A DNA stretch of 64,000 nucleotides, from assembly GCA_013399875.1 (NCBI GenBank), contig VXAZ01008023.1, forward strand, positions 535,957 through 599,956, read 5' to 3'. This DNA comes from Gymnorhina tibicen. Its lineage: Eukaryota > Chordata > Aves > Passeriformes > Artamidae. This document shows positions 36,601 to 49,345 of this stretch, piece by piece; position 1 is the first letter of the stretch, and each line of letters begins with the position of its first letter. Made by a program: the position numbers and the translations under genes. The notes beneath the pieces were generated by a model. It saw nothing but the letters and a program-made list of their open reading frames with translations, was not told where the DNA came from and made no database searches.

Positions 36601-38750
36601 AATAAGGTAGAAAGCATTCCACTTGAATTTGGCATAGAGGAAAAGTATCTGAAAGTCTCTTTCCCTGAAAAAGAAATGTTACCTGTTTTTCACATTTTCC
36701 TATAGTTGCCTCTCTAAATTGACACAGGCATTGCTGTCTTTATTAGCTTGTTCACTCTGTTATATCATTAATAGAATTTGTTTTAGAATAGCTTGTTAGT
36801 GAATGAAAAAGCAAACAAAAAAAACCTTGCTAAAGTTATTTTGTACTTTGCGACAAATTCAGAATTGTAGGACAACAAATTAATTTGTCAGTTTTGAAGA
36901 AAACCTAAGTGTGTCTGACTTAAAACATTTTGCTGTCATTTTTGTTTTCCAGTTTCCTGTTTTGCTTTTTTGCCTTTGTCATACTGATGACTGTACAGAA
37001 ATGGAAACATTTCAGAAATGTCTGTCATGTGATCAACAGCCCAGTTTTACAAATGTGTGAAATTAGGAGATACAATAATTCTTAGTGATTCTGAGATAAG
37101 CTCATTCTTATTTATTCCCAGGATGTACAGAGGGGCATAAAGGCACGGGGTTTGGATTACACTGTCTTATTTAAAAGAAGACATAAATGGTCTTTTACCA
37201 CTTACAGGGACTGCTGTGCATTAGCAAATCTGTGCTTTTAAAAATCCAAAAAAAGCAAGAATCTCTTCAAAATGTTGAAAGGTTACGTTTCCGTATTTCC
37301 CCTGTATCATAGAAAATCAGTTTTTCAGATCTGTAAGTTCTCCGTGTCTAGAACTACTTAAAGTGATGATTATTTCAGGCATCAGTTTCTCATTTGACGC
37401 CACCTAAGCCAAATCTATGATCTCTATAATGTCTAGAGGATGGCACAGACATACTTGTAAGACTATGGACTGATTCATTATTCCTTTATCTAAACTGGTG
37501 TTCTTGATACCTGTAGCTACTCTTGTGGCTCATACGTTGCAGTGAATCATCACATCCCCAGCTGGGAATACCATAGCTAGTGCTAGTGTTTACTTAACCA
37601 ACATATGGTTAAGGATCATAAGATGGGTGCGGAATAAGAGGAAACATGGTAGGACAGCTAATGGAACTATCAAAGCACCTTTGACAGTGTATATGGGACA
37701 ACAGAGAAATTGTGGGTAGAGGTGGAATAGCCCCAGTACTGAAAAACTGAAGACATTATTATGTTGGCTGCTATTTACCTTGGGTACGGCTGACTTGGAC
37801 AGATACTGAAGCACAGATCCTTTCTCCATATACTCAATATATATTATTTGAGTTAGAGGAGTGGTGATCTAAGTTACACATTTTGTCTTGTTACGCTTTT
37901 CCCCCCTCTCCTTCTAAATAAATAATTGAATCTTTTAGAAGAAGACCATAACAACTGATATATAGAAAAATCTATAGTAGTTCTGGAGAAAACTATTCAA
38001 ATGAAGCAGTATCAAACTGTGACTCACGGTGCTTTTAATGTATGTTCAAGAGATGCCAAAATCATGGAAACAATGAGCTTATTTCCCTAATATATTTGAT
38101 GGTTCTGTTTGAAAAATTGGTTATCTTTTTCTTGACTTGTAACAATCTGTATACAAAAAAAATTCTGTATCCCAATGTTAAGTTCTGAGGACCTCTGAAT
38201 TCTCTTTATGCCAGTGTTCCTTTGCATCAGTTTTACAATGTGAAGTTGAAACAAGTTAAGAAGGTTTTGAATACGCTGCTAGAATGCGATAAAGGTGTCT
38301 GAGGCCTATGTTTGGTGGTCAGCTCTTAAGTAAAGGGAGCTTTAGTTTTCTGTGCAGAGTTTCCTTTCACTTGACATATGTAAAAGTAAATTCTAAGGCT
38401 ATTGATTGCATTATGCTATGCTCATTATTAAATTTCATTTATTTATGTGTGTAATCTATATAATCTTCTAATAACATTTTATATTGGGTATATAATATAA
38501 AATTAATATAATATTGATATTGTGTTATTCAAAATAGTATGTATTATAGCATGTAATTATATAATATTCCAGATGCTGATAAATCTACATGAAGTCAGGT
38601 GTTTACCACTGTAAATCTACTGCAGCAGGAAATTTTTTTCTGAAATCTAGCTGAAAAGTTATATCCTGTAAAGAATCTGTGAGTTATAATAGTAGATTTT
38701 TGCACTTGTAGGACACCTCAAGGAGACAGGATCTGGACCACAGCCTTCCG
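30665..38750. other. long repeat-poor non-coding stretch
   Basis: About 8 kb without a recognised gene or transposon. A (TA)n tract lies at 32964-32979 and an AAT/ACA-rich low-complexity run at about 34127-34185. 38.46-38.56 kb is almost pure A/T. A 100-codon frame at 34630-34932 with its overlapping antisense frame has no family signature. Confidence 0.5.
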
Positions 38751-39050
38751 TGGTAATGGGCAGAGCAGCTGGGAAGGGGACAAATCAAAGAGGTTTTACA
38801 GTGTGGGATCAGGAGGATTGCAACAGCTGGGGAGGGTCAGGCAGGTTATGACATTTGGGGGAACTGTTGGGTAGGGAGCTCTTCGGTGAGGAAGGATGAG
38901 AGTTATGGCAGCTGGAACTGAGTTGGTGTTGAGACTTATGATCAGGAGGAACTGGGAACAGTATAGCATCTGGAAGCTGATCAGGCAAGGGGCTCGTATT
39001 ATCCGGGGGATCAGGAAGTACACAACAGCTGGGAAGGGTCAAACAAATAC
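38751..39050. repeat. degenerate G-rich repeat block
   Basis: A motif of about 40 bases (GGGATCAGGA...CAACAGCTGGG..GGGTCA) occurs at 38805-38844 and again at 39007-39046, with 31 of 40 positions identical. Partial echoes lie between them and just before: CAGCTGGGAAGGGGACAAATC near 38767, GGCAGCTGGAACTGAG near 38909, GATCAGGAGGAACTGGG near 38940, and CTGATCAGGCAAGGGGC near 38977. The block is G-rich in an AT-rich neighbourhood. In one minus frame it reads as a proline-rich LPDPP-type repeat. It looks like an old minisatellite of unclear unit length, with no sign of a gene. Confidence 0.6.
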
Positions 39051-39851
39051 CCAACACACATGGAATTGAACAGCAGGGCCTGGTGCCCCATACGGCTTCT
39101 CACATTCCTTTTTTATGTATTGCTGCTCTCTACCTTTCTGTATATTTCCCTTAACTCATGTTCAAAATGTGTCTTTGTTCAAAAATAAAGAGGCAGAAAT
39201 AAATAATATGAAATTCTACTTAGAAAAAAATGTGGATAGCCCTTCTCAGACAAAAGGTGTCTTGCCAAAGCCCATGTAATTCTAACTATTTGCTAGTAAA
39301 ATATTTTTTTCTTCAATCCTGTTGCAGCCACCACCCTACCATGTGAAGATTTTTTTGAACCTTTTTTCCAGGAGCTCAATTAGCCAGAAGAGTTTAACTT
39401 CGTCCTCCAGTGGGAGCTCAACATATGGAGGATCAATTTTTTGTGATACTGCCCAGTGGTACTGAGGGAACTTCATGACAGATGACCCCGGTGCAGGAAG
39501 ATTCATGTGTCTTGCTTGGCATACACCACTCTGCCTGAACTGGTCTGTTTCTCAAAAATGTGTTTATTTAATGCTTTTCCAGTCTCAGATATTGCATTAT
39601 TAGATACCAAAGGTATAATTGTACATTTGACATTTTTTTCCTGGAGTTTCTACTTCCTGTCTGAGGTTTATTATTTCTTACATTCATGTCCTCCATGTAT
39701 ACTGTTGCTGTCCTGTCTTTTTGTCAATTAATTTTAAAAGTGAGATCTTTATGATCCCATACTGCCACACTCTCCATAGGTTTGCTTCTCTTTTTTGTCA
39801 TTTCTCTCTGACCTTTGCTGACATTCCTAGAAGATGAGCCTTTTTCATTAC
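39051..39851. other. pyrimidine-rich non-coding DNA
   Basis: Unique sequence, becoming T/C-rich on the + strand from about 39.5 kb. It may be upstream body of the ancient LINE whose tail is at 39911, but I cannot align it. Confidence 0.4.
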
Positions 39852-39883
39852 ACCTCTTTGCATCTGCACCTCTTTGCACCTGC
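39852..39883 (+). repeat. 16-bp tandem duplication
   Basis: ACCTCTTTGCATCTGC is followed directly by ACCTCTTTGCACCTGC (one mismatch). Confidence 0.85.
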
Positions 39884-39910
39884 ACCTAAATGTTTTGTTT
39901 CGTGCTGCAT

Positions 39911-40033
39911 TTTGATTGTAAACTCATTTTGCAGAGATTATTTTTTAATTCATATTTAGATAAGTATCTAGCATGATGCAGTCCTTCACAATAGGTCTCA
40001 CAGGTACTAAAAACAATAATAAATGATAGTAAT
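39911..40033 (+). mobile_element. ancient L2/MIR-like LINE 3' tail
   Basis: Blocks appear in the expected order for an old sauropsid LINE tail: TTTTGATTGTAAACTC, TTTTGCAGAGATTA, AAGTATCTAGCATGATGCAG, TCACAGGTACTAA and AACAATAATAAATGATAGTAAT. They correspond to the remembered pattern 'attgtaaactctttggggcaggga ... cagcgcctagcacaatggggtcc ... taggtactac..taata..taaataat'. The copy is strongly diverged and non-coding. The element class is recalled from pattern and not confirmed. Confidence 0.5.
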
Positions 40034-43000
40034 GGGCTCTGTGTAACTCTTGTTTTTTGCAGATCTTTGACAATTTGGGAAATCATGTCATATGTATTAG
40101 GCAGTTGGGACAAATAGGCATAGGGTGGATGGTAAATTGTTGTTTTACCTCTAGAAAAATCTGTAGTATTCTCTTGTGTTTTCCATAGCTGCTCATATTA
40201 TTTTTTTTCTTCTATAGGCTCTTATTGCTTTCCAGACATGCTGTGCCTTGTCTTTGCCAATTGTTGCCATCTGTCCTGATGACATTGTGATGGAGGTTGA
40301 GTGTGTTGCTGAGCTTCTTAATAATGTCACAGTGTCATTTTGCGTTACTTCTGTCACTCTGCTGCTGTTAGGCTAACTTGTCTTCCTTCATCTTTTCTTT
40401 TACACAACTCTTATACTCAAGGCAGTCTAAAAAATGCCCTCTGGATATAAGTTCTTCTCTTCTTTCCACCATATCCAATATCTCATCTGTTCTCTACAGC
40501 TGCTTTCTGTGTTCTGTATTTATTCCAATCATATTCTATATGGTAGAAAGTGCTGCTTGTAGGACGGATTTTTTTAATTTCCTCTTGGCATTCAGTAACA
40601 CCCTATTAAGTGGCTGTGTTTACACTGCAGTTGTCAGTGATCTTTTCCGGGTCCTCTGCTCATTAAGCAATAAATTCAACTTTCCTGGCTAGCAGTGTTT
40701 TGAACATTTCATGTGGCAATATGGAGCCAGTCCCACAGGGAATGGTTTCCTCTTACCAGACTGCTCCCTCCACGTGCTATACTCCCTGTTGGGTTTATCT
40801 AACTATGTCATCTCTAGGAAGGATACTTGAAGCAAGCTGTTGCCTCTTTCTTAGTCACATGCAGGTTGCCAGGGAGCCTGGGGGACCCACCATCTGACAT
40901 TCATAGCACTCGGCTTCTAACAGAATATGTCTGAGAATCCCACTGAAGCGTGGGATGACAAGTTCCCTCTTTCTTTTTTGGATAATTACTTCTCATCCAC
41001 AATTAAGGTAATAAAATGTTTCTGCCAACCTGTTATTGTCTTAGCATTCAGACTGCTATCATTCACTGCAGAATGATAAAAATGGTCTAGAAACAGTTTT
41101 TCAAGGGCATCTCATAACTGACTTTGTTTCACATTTGACTCCAAGACTGCAAAATGTGAAAAGCCCTGTTGACCTGAGTCATGGAGATGGCAGAGCAAAA
41201 GCAGTAATTACTTGGGCTTTCCTTTGCTGCTTCTGTATTCTGCTTCAACTTGGACACAAGTAGATCACACCCAGGAGTGAGAAAATAATTCACTGCACAA
41301 TCTGGTGCTTAACCTGCCTACTAAGACTGAGAACGAGGGTGCCAATTAGTGCCAGCTGTAACAGTGCTTGGGCGATGTGGACCATCCACCAGGAGTTGGA
41401 CCATGATCACAGTTCATTTCAAAAAGGACACTTAGCAGCCGTCAGAAGGATAATAATTTTCAACCACTCTTGAATTAGGACAGATTCAGACTTAATTCGA
41501 TAGAACAGAAAATCTTAAGAGTACTGAAGGTTAACACTGGGCGGAAATGACATCAGAGAGGTAACATGGAAACAAATACAGGGACAGAAAAATGTAACAA
41601 ACTTATAATCTTTAGTAAAATAAAAAAAGAAAAAGAAAAAAGAAAAAGAGAAGTTTGACCCAAAAAGAGCCTAACAAAGAAGAGGGAGTGGACTTGCAGT
41701 CATGCTGGTGTATGGTGAAAGGGTAGAAAACAATAAGTTATGTTATTTCTTGCCATCCTGGAAGGGAAACAGAGATCACGCAAATAGCATAAAGTACCAT
41801 CATGTAAAGTACTGTGTTGTAATGTGGTAGGATACAAACCCCAGAGCTCAAACACAGTGCTGAAGGATATGCATCATTAATGGTTTATATCACCAAGTTC
41901 CCTCCCTTATACTCTTCTCTGTGTTTGACTCTAGTTTCCACTCCCATAACATGCTGATGCCTTTTGCTCTCTACCTCATTCTACCCATTTACATGCCAAT
42001 TTAATTTTGTTCTTCCTTCCTTCCATAGTCTTTTTCTCTGCATTAACTTTCATACTCATGATCCACCTAAGGCCTTAAATATTTGTTGCTTGTTTTAGCT
42101 CTTCATTCAACCCCCAGCTTTGGTACAACTCTCCCGCTTGTCAAAGGGCTCTTCACATAACTCAAGTCTTCAAGTGTTGTTCCCTTTTTGGCCTCTGATC
42201 ATGTGCAAGGGGATATTTCAACATTCATTGGCTTTGACCCTCTCCTGGTCTTACCTCAGCATGACTCTGCCACCTTTCCACTCACATAATGTAAATCTGC
42301 CGGTCATCGTTTCCAGTGCCATCAGTATTGTTGCCCTCTCTTCTGCTTTCAACAAAAGCTAAGTGCAGATCTGTTAGCATGCTATAGGTAAAGTAAGTTA
42401 GAAAGCATGAATTATGAACTGCTCAAGAAATAGCAGCTGTTGAGCTTGTGTGCACAGCGAGGTTTGTTTGCTGCTGATCAATAAAAATCAGAGTCAGTAG
42501 CTATGCTACCAGAGAGACCATCTGTGGCTAGAGAGCCAGAAGCTTGCTGACTGGGATAGACACTGCTGGCTCAAAGGAGGACAGAGACCGGTTATATTCA
42601 TATAACCACCCAAAGAGGGACATATTTAACTTTCAGCTAGTGCTAGCTGGCAATCTGTGTGCAAAAGCACCTTTCTGCCCTGCACTTCCTCTGGGAGGAA
42701 GGGGCTGAAAATCGACAGCGAAGTACTGGGATGTCCCTTTGCTCTGTTGTTAGTGTAATAAAGTAGCATGGCTAACAAAATGGGGATTATTACTAAAGAA
42801 ATTTGGTAGCTAGTGACCAGAGAGGAATAGAGGGACAGAAATTTCTCTCTTCTCTTGAAGAAACAAAGGTAGGGATGGTTCCTCTCTTATTCTTCTTGTG
42901 AACCTTGTGCTAATGTCTCATAATCAAAAAAATTCACTTGTGTTCCCATTTCCTTTCCCAGTTACTGCTCCACTTTGTATTTCACTCCAGTGTATGCTGT

Positions 43001-46000
43001 GTCCTGTCACTCCATTTTTGTTCCCCAAGCCCAGAACGGACCCATCTCATTCAGTTGAAATTACTCTTGTAAAATTTCAAATGCCCTCTTGTTAGCCAAA
43101 TCTCATACTCAGTATCCTGTGCTTTCAGTTTTCATCAGATGTCATTGATACAACCAGGTATGCTCTTCTTAAAATCCCATTGTCCACTGGCATTTGAGGT
43201 GTCAACATATGCTGGTTTTCCCTCTTCCAATTCTGATAATTCCTTGAGTGTTTTCTTTTATAGTTTCTTGTCACTGATTATCTATTAATAAGACTCTTTT
43301 TTCTTCTCATTCTTCTTTCGTTCTGTATTGTACCTCTGAATAACACGTGCAAAATCAATGACTGTTTCTTTGCAGATGACTCACAGACAGAGCTCTCTCT
43401 TCTTTCCTGTTCTACAAACAGAAAATACTCAACTATTACACTATATCTTTTTAAAGGTCAGTCAGAGTAAAAAAATGAGTTCTAACTCCTTAACTGTCCA
43501 CAATACTTCTTTTCTTCATCACTGTGACATCATCCTGCTTGTCTCTGATATAATTCAGTATTGGTTTTCACTTGGTCCTCTCTCCACATTCTGCCATTCT
43601 GGGTATTGCTAGGTCTTGTGGATGCTTTCCTGGAACATCAGGAAGGTGTGTAAGCTATATTCTCTCTCATTGTTCATCACTGTGAGAACTTTTTACAAGC
43701 ACTTTTCCTTACATCCTTATTCCTAATTAATTCCAACATCTTTAATCTCAATTAATAGTATCTTTACTTCAGAGATAAGAGTTTTACCCTTTTGTTTCTA
43801 TCCTCTCTCTTCTGTTGTAAAGGCACATAGATTCTTGATTTGAATTTAACTGTGCTAAGGAAATTATATTAATTCAGTGGTTTCCCTTTTTCTTTTAAAT
43901 AACTTTCTTGATCTTTAAAGCCCTTTCCATATTCTCCCTGCTTGATTCATATTTGCTGGAGAGAAGATGATTTCTGGCCTTAGCAGTTGACGTCAATATT
44001 TGTATTGTCCTTGTTTGAATTTTTTTGTGTGCTTTTTTTCCTAAAGACTTCTTTGTACATGGAGGAAAAAACCATAATAATCATCAGTACAATTTCCTTG
44101 TCCTCCTCCAAAAATTCTCTGTAAAAAGAAACCACCTTTCTCTGCCGAGAAACCTACAGAAAATATAGGAATAATTTGGCAGCTTGAGTGGGACACACCT
44201 GCTCAAAAGTGACTGTTTCTCACACAGAAGCTGCGTCTGAGCTAGTCCAAACACACTTAGTAGTCAAGTCAGATGGGAATCATGGATTTATCTCATCCTA
44301 AAGTTCACATGCATCTCTCTATACTGATGGTAAAGAGAAGTAAGCAGATGGTTCCTGTGCAGACATCATAGATATGTGAAACCCATTAAGTATACGCGGG
44401 ATTATCTTACTTTGCTAATTCTTTTAATCCCCCTATTTTCTGTTATTTCAATTCAGATATTACTATTATTTTTCCTTGGTTGTCAACTCTAGAGTAGGAA
44501 CTTTCTGTTTTTCCATCTTGGTAAAACCCATAATGTCATGGCTTGCTTTCACAGTTTTTCACAGTGATAGTATACAAAGCAGCCAGAGAGTTCAAATAGG
44601 TGACTTGACATATTCATCCTTTTTAGGAAGCACTTGCAGAACTACTCAGTACTTTCAGCTGTTAGACAAATGTTTTCATGGATAAATATTAATGAAACAA
44701 ATTGTTGTTACTTCAGAGCATTTCTTTTGGCTTGACTAATGTGATAGGAAATCGTATCTGCTGATTTAATTCTAACAAATAAACAAGTTATGTCTGAAAC
44801 AAATTAGGCGGGAAAGCTGCTGGATTACTCAAACTACAATACAGTCAATTTCATGAGCCTAAGAAACCACAGTCAGAAAAGAGAGCTTTCCTATATCTGA
44901 GTGTAGCATAGAGCCTACTTTTTTACTAGAGTCACAGAAAATTTCCTTAAAATAAAGATAAGAGAGCAAAGAAGAAAAAAAGTGAATAGGACACAGCAAA
45001 AGAAAGGAAAATAACTAGTCTTAAGCACAGAATAAGAAATAGCTTGGCAATTTGTTTGCTCTCATACGGCAATTACTGTGCTAAATTAAGTGCGTTAACC
45101 AAATGCCCCGAGTGGCTTATGCCGTGTTGTAGTCAATTCAACATATGTGAGGTCCTCTCAATTGCACCAACATGTTACATTTGCACAAGTTGCATTTTGT
45201 GTCATTCTCTATTGGAACCTGAGGGCTGGTTTTTTTCAACTATAAATGGAGATATGAGCAAAATAATTTTACCCACTAGCAGCGTTTAGAAACATAGCAT
45301 CCATCTGCCTTTCTTGTATTCTCACTGTGTCTGATATCAATTTGGGTAGATAAATAGTTATTTTGAAGTGTTTTTCCATAGTCCCAGATGCGTGAATTTT
45401 TAATTAGTTCTAATAATTGCCTTTTCTATATTGTTTCTATGAACCATGACATATAGCATCTAATCCTTATAAATTACATCTAAAGTGAAAATTTCAAAAT
45501 CAACATATTATAGTGGGTTATATTTATTACAAGCTGGATTTCAGCTTTCTTGCTACAGACAGAAGTGCACCCAGGATATAAAGCTAGTCACAAAGTGACT
45601 GTTACAGCTAATGTTAAAATATAAGTTATATTAGGGCTGGAGAACTTTCATAATGATTTGTCTTAGTAGTACCTGTAGCAGCATGGTCGGCACTGCAAAT
45701 CATACATTCCCATACTAATATGGGAATGATTTCCTCAAAGTAAAAAATGGGTGTGTCCCCAAGAAAAATAATTCTGTCTTTCCACTTTGACCTTTAGCCT
45801 TCTCTCTTTGGGTAGTGTTCAATCAAATACTGTTTCTCACTCCTCTGCTCCAGGCATGTTTGGAAGATGCAGACTGCTGAAAGACTGCTGAGAAATTGCA
45901 TCTTCACTGCATGGAGATGTCCAGAGGTGCTTTTCAGGGACTTCATCTATGCAGAGAATAATTTTGAAGTGTTCCCCATGTGAAGATGCTGAGGAGGAAA

Positions 46001-47287
46001 AGGTTAGTAGAAGTTTGATGATCTTTGTTTTAAAGGGTTCTAAAAACTTTCATTTGAATAATGAATATTTAGCAAAGGGAACAAGAGTATTTAGACCTAT
46101 ATTATGTCCTGTAGACACTTATATAGTTGTGCACAGAGAATTGAAAATTTGTCTGGATAAAAAAGATTAATCCCTCTTGCGGTTCTTTCTCCCTTCTGTT
46201 TTTCTCCACCAGCTTTGTAAGGAGGGTGACTTATGTCTTCCTCTTTTTAGTTACTTCTAATTATTTCCTTTTCCTGCCATGATCTACCTTGATCCATTTA
46301 TTTTCCATTTCCAATCTTCCCATTCCACTGAAAGCGTGCCTTAGAACAAGGAGATATCAGATCCTTTGGGGGTGCAGTGGAATACTGTTTGTTGGTTTGC
46401 ACTAGCATTACATCTTGGTTCTCTTTCTTTTCGTATTATTACAAAAATATTATTATTTCAGAAGATTACAGTGAAAAGTTGAGGAAAACACAGTAATGAA
46501 ATACTGCAATGAAATGCTATTAAAATTAATGTTGAAAATCCAAGGGTTAAAGGAACAATGATAAGGAGGAAATAGCTCCAGGCTGGACCAATGCACCTGA
46601 TCTGCAGCTAAAACATTGACAGCATCCCCTTAGCAATTGCCTAAGTATTCCCATTAGTCAATAAAAGGAGAAATAGATTTTAACCACCTACATGCCCGCC
46701 ACTTGGACACCTTGGGGAAACTGATATCTTACTGACCTTTCTGGAGACAAAGCTGAAGACCATGATGTTAACTTTTTGTCTTCTAGATGCCTTTGATATT
46801 TTTTCTTTGATCCCTGCGACCTCAAAATTTGTATCTCATTCAACAATTTGTAAATTTGCATAACAGGAAAAGTGAGTGTGTGGGTTATACAGGTTCCCTG
46901 AGTGGTGCGACTCTAGTTTTTCTTGATGCCTATGTAGAAATTTGAGTTGATGTACTGTGGCTGCATGACTATGAAAACTCTACTTACAAAACAAAAAAGT
47001 AATGCACATGGATTTTACTCTAAGCTAGTACACTGCACAGAAGAATAGGAGGTCCTACATAGGTTTACATGAATTGACTTGTTCTCCACTCCAAAGAAGT
47101 TCTGTTCCAAGCCTCAGTTATGAAATAAAAGCAGGAAAGTATTGAAGAAAGCATGAGACAGTCCTTAAGGACTTAGAGATTGCATATGTTTTTGAGACCT
47201 TCAGATTTTTAGCAGATACTTTTATGTAGTAATCAGTGCTTCCATTCTCTACAATAGATTGGGAAAGGAAGGATTGCCAAAAGAAAC
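40034..47287. other. pyrimidine-skewed non-coding stretch
   Basis: About 7 kb with T/C enrichment on the + strand, most marked at 40.3-40.7 and 41.9-44.1 kb. Open frames of 60 codons or more lie only on + between 40.1 and 47.5 kb. They are not spliced or domain-bearing as far as I can see, and pyrimidine richness removes + strand stop codons, so they are not evidence of genes. An A-rich (GAAAAA)n tract lies at 41617-41653. A 10-bp inverted repeat with a CTAA loop lies at 45705-45728. Confidence 0.45.
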
Positions 47288-47376
47288 CTCAAACCAAACC
47301 AACAACAGCAACAAAACCCCACCAAACCCAAAACTCCACCAAAACAAAACAAAAAGACCAACAAAGGAAAAACCCC
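47288..47376. repeat. A/C low-complexity tract (CAAAA-like)
   Basis: Nearly G- and T-free sequence made of CAAAC, CCAAA and ACAAAA steps. It may be a decayed A-rich tail or simple repeat expansion. No adjoining retroposon body was recognised. Confidence 0.8.
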
Positions 47377-48293
47377 AGAAAGTCAGTTTCTGAGGGTTTT
47401 TTTGTAAACGTAGTTATTGTTATAAAAGCCACTGGTTCCATTAGGTCTCAAGGCATGGTTTGCATTTTATGCTTTATTTGACGGACACTAGAAAGTTATT
47501 TTAACAAAACAGTGTGCCTATTGTGTACCACACCCTATTGGACACAGTGTTTCTTGAATGTAACAGGAAATGTTCAGTCTGTAAAGCCATAGAGGAACAG
47601 AGTTTTTGCCTATGGGTTCTGGAAATGATAGTTTTTACAATTGTAAATTTCAAAGCAAAAGCTCTTCTGAAGTGTTCAACAGTACACAGATCAGGAAACT
47701 GATATTGTAGATTTGTTAATGACACACATGCACTAAACTAGACCAAAATGCAGGTTGTAAAAACAGATGTTAAGTTTGTTGGTGGGTTGTATGTAACAGC
47801 ATACTGGGCATGACATGGGTTTACACATGTTTTTAATTAATGAATCCGTATCAACTGACTCCAATGAATGCACATCATGTGGAAGATAATGTTTTAGTGC
47901 TTCAGTGTTATTTTCAGTAAAAGAGAATAAAGTGTTGCCCTCCATCAGACTACACTTTATCTGATCTCTGTTATAAATGGTTTAATGGAAAAAGACTGAC
48001 AAGGAAATTCTCCTTATACAGAGAATTATTTTGCAGATTCAATTTTATATTAGTCTGAAACAGAAATTACATTTATCACCAGAAGTTTTATGTGACTGAA
48101 GAAACTTGCCTTTATAAAATGGATGTAATATTTTAGGGCTTTTCATCATGCTTGACTGGAAATTAGTCCATACTTTGTGAAACAGCCTTGAAAACATGGT
48201 GGATTTCTTTTTTTTTTTTCCCTAACAGGACGCTCCACTTCTTGTAACTATGATTTTGAATGCTTAGTAATTCATATCAGTTATTTACTGCTA
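47377..48293. other. unique AT-rich non-coding DNA
   Basis: Nothing recognisable apart from a short T-run at 48208-48218. Confidence 0.5.
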
Positions 48294-48391
48294 ACTGTAA
48301 ACTTCTGGAACAGGGAGTGATTGGTGTTTTTTACAGTGCCTACGTATATGAATGAATCCTCCAGATACTACTGCAATGGAAGTGACAATAC
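48294..48391 (+). mobile_element. ancient L2/MIR-like LINE 3' tail
   Basis: AACTGTAAACTTCTGGAACAGGGA is followed by TTTTTTACAGTGCCTACG, then CCAGATACTACTGCAATGG and GACAATACA. This is the same block order as the segment at 39911-40033, on the same strand. The copy is short and heavily diverged. The two candidates support each other, since each preserves parts the other has lost. Confidence 0.5.
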
Positions 48392-49236
48392 ATTGAGCTA
48401 GAGTCATCCTCATGTCACTGAAATCTGTTTAAAGCATTTTCAAATTGCATTCAGAAGGCAGGCTCTGCACTGGATGTAGCAGTGCTGTAGAAAATGGCAG
48501 GATGGAGACCACTCCTCAGCTTGACAAATGATCACACTTTGGAATACATCCCTTTGGAATGAATACTTATGCTGGTCTAACATTTTATTTTCTTTTCTGC
48601 ATCAATGTAGCAGTTTAGGAGTCTGGATGTTTGCACGCAGGCCTAGAACAAGGGTGTCCAGCTTCTGTAGAAGTTTCTTGATTACAATACAGAAATTATG
48701 ATTACCAAAGGCAGAAGGAGCATTGTGCAAGACATATATTCACAGATTACAGCCAGATCACTATTGGGTGTCAAGCCTGGTCAGGTTAGTCAATTGCTAA
48801 ATGGCTGGGCTTGCAATTTCCATGTCATTTTCTCTGCTAATCTTCAAGCAAAATTCCATGACATTCCTTGTGCAAATGAACTATACTTTTCTTTTTACAA
48901 GGATGAGTTATAACATGCAGTTTCAATTGCTGTGTAATGAAGTTGTTCCTGAGGACAGATGACATGAAGACTTTTGAGCAAAACAAAAGGAAAGTTGCTG
49001 GGGAAGTGAGAGAAAGAACATTACCTGGAAGGACTTCAGCTAATTTGTAGAACAGTCCTGTGAAAAAATGCTCTCTTGAAAGAGACAAATCTATCAGTAT
49101 GACTTAAAACTGAATTACCAAAGACTATAGCTGTTACGTTCTGCAAGACTTTAGGGACGAAAACAGTAAAGATTTCTTATTTTATTCTAGGAGATGTCCG
49201 TTAATCACAAAGTAACACATAATAAAGCTTCATTTT
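48392..49236. other. unique AT-rich non-coding DNA
   Basis: No gene or repeat recognised. Confidence 0.5.
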
Positions 49237-49345
49237 TCATAGAATCATAAAATGGTTTGGATTCAAAGGGACCTTAAAGATCATCTAGTTCCAACCCCTT
49301 TGCCATGGGCAAGAACACCTTCTGCTAGACCAGATTGCTCAATTT
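49237..49345 (-). mobile_element. CR1 LINE 3' end fragment
   Basis: On the + strand this begins CATAGAATCATAAAATGG and continues GGGACCTTAAAGATCATCTAG, TTCCAACCCC, TGCCATGGGCAAGAACACCTTC and CTAGACCAGATTGCTCAA. That is the reverse complement of the typical CR1 3' end, so the element lies on the minus strand. It is about 109 bases, severely 5'-truncated, and comparatively well preserved, so it is likely younger than the other CR1 copies here. Confidence 0.93.

Noticed and set aside
45705..45728. 10-bp inverted repeat with CTAA loop
   Set aside because: A terminator or small RNA was considered, but arms this short are expected several times in 64 kb.
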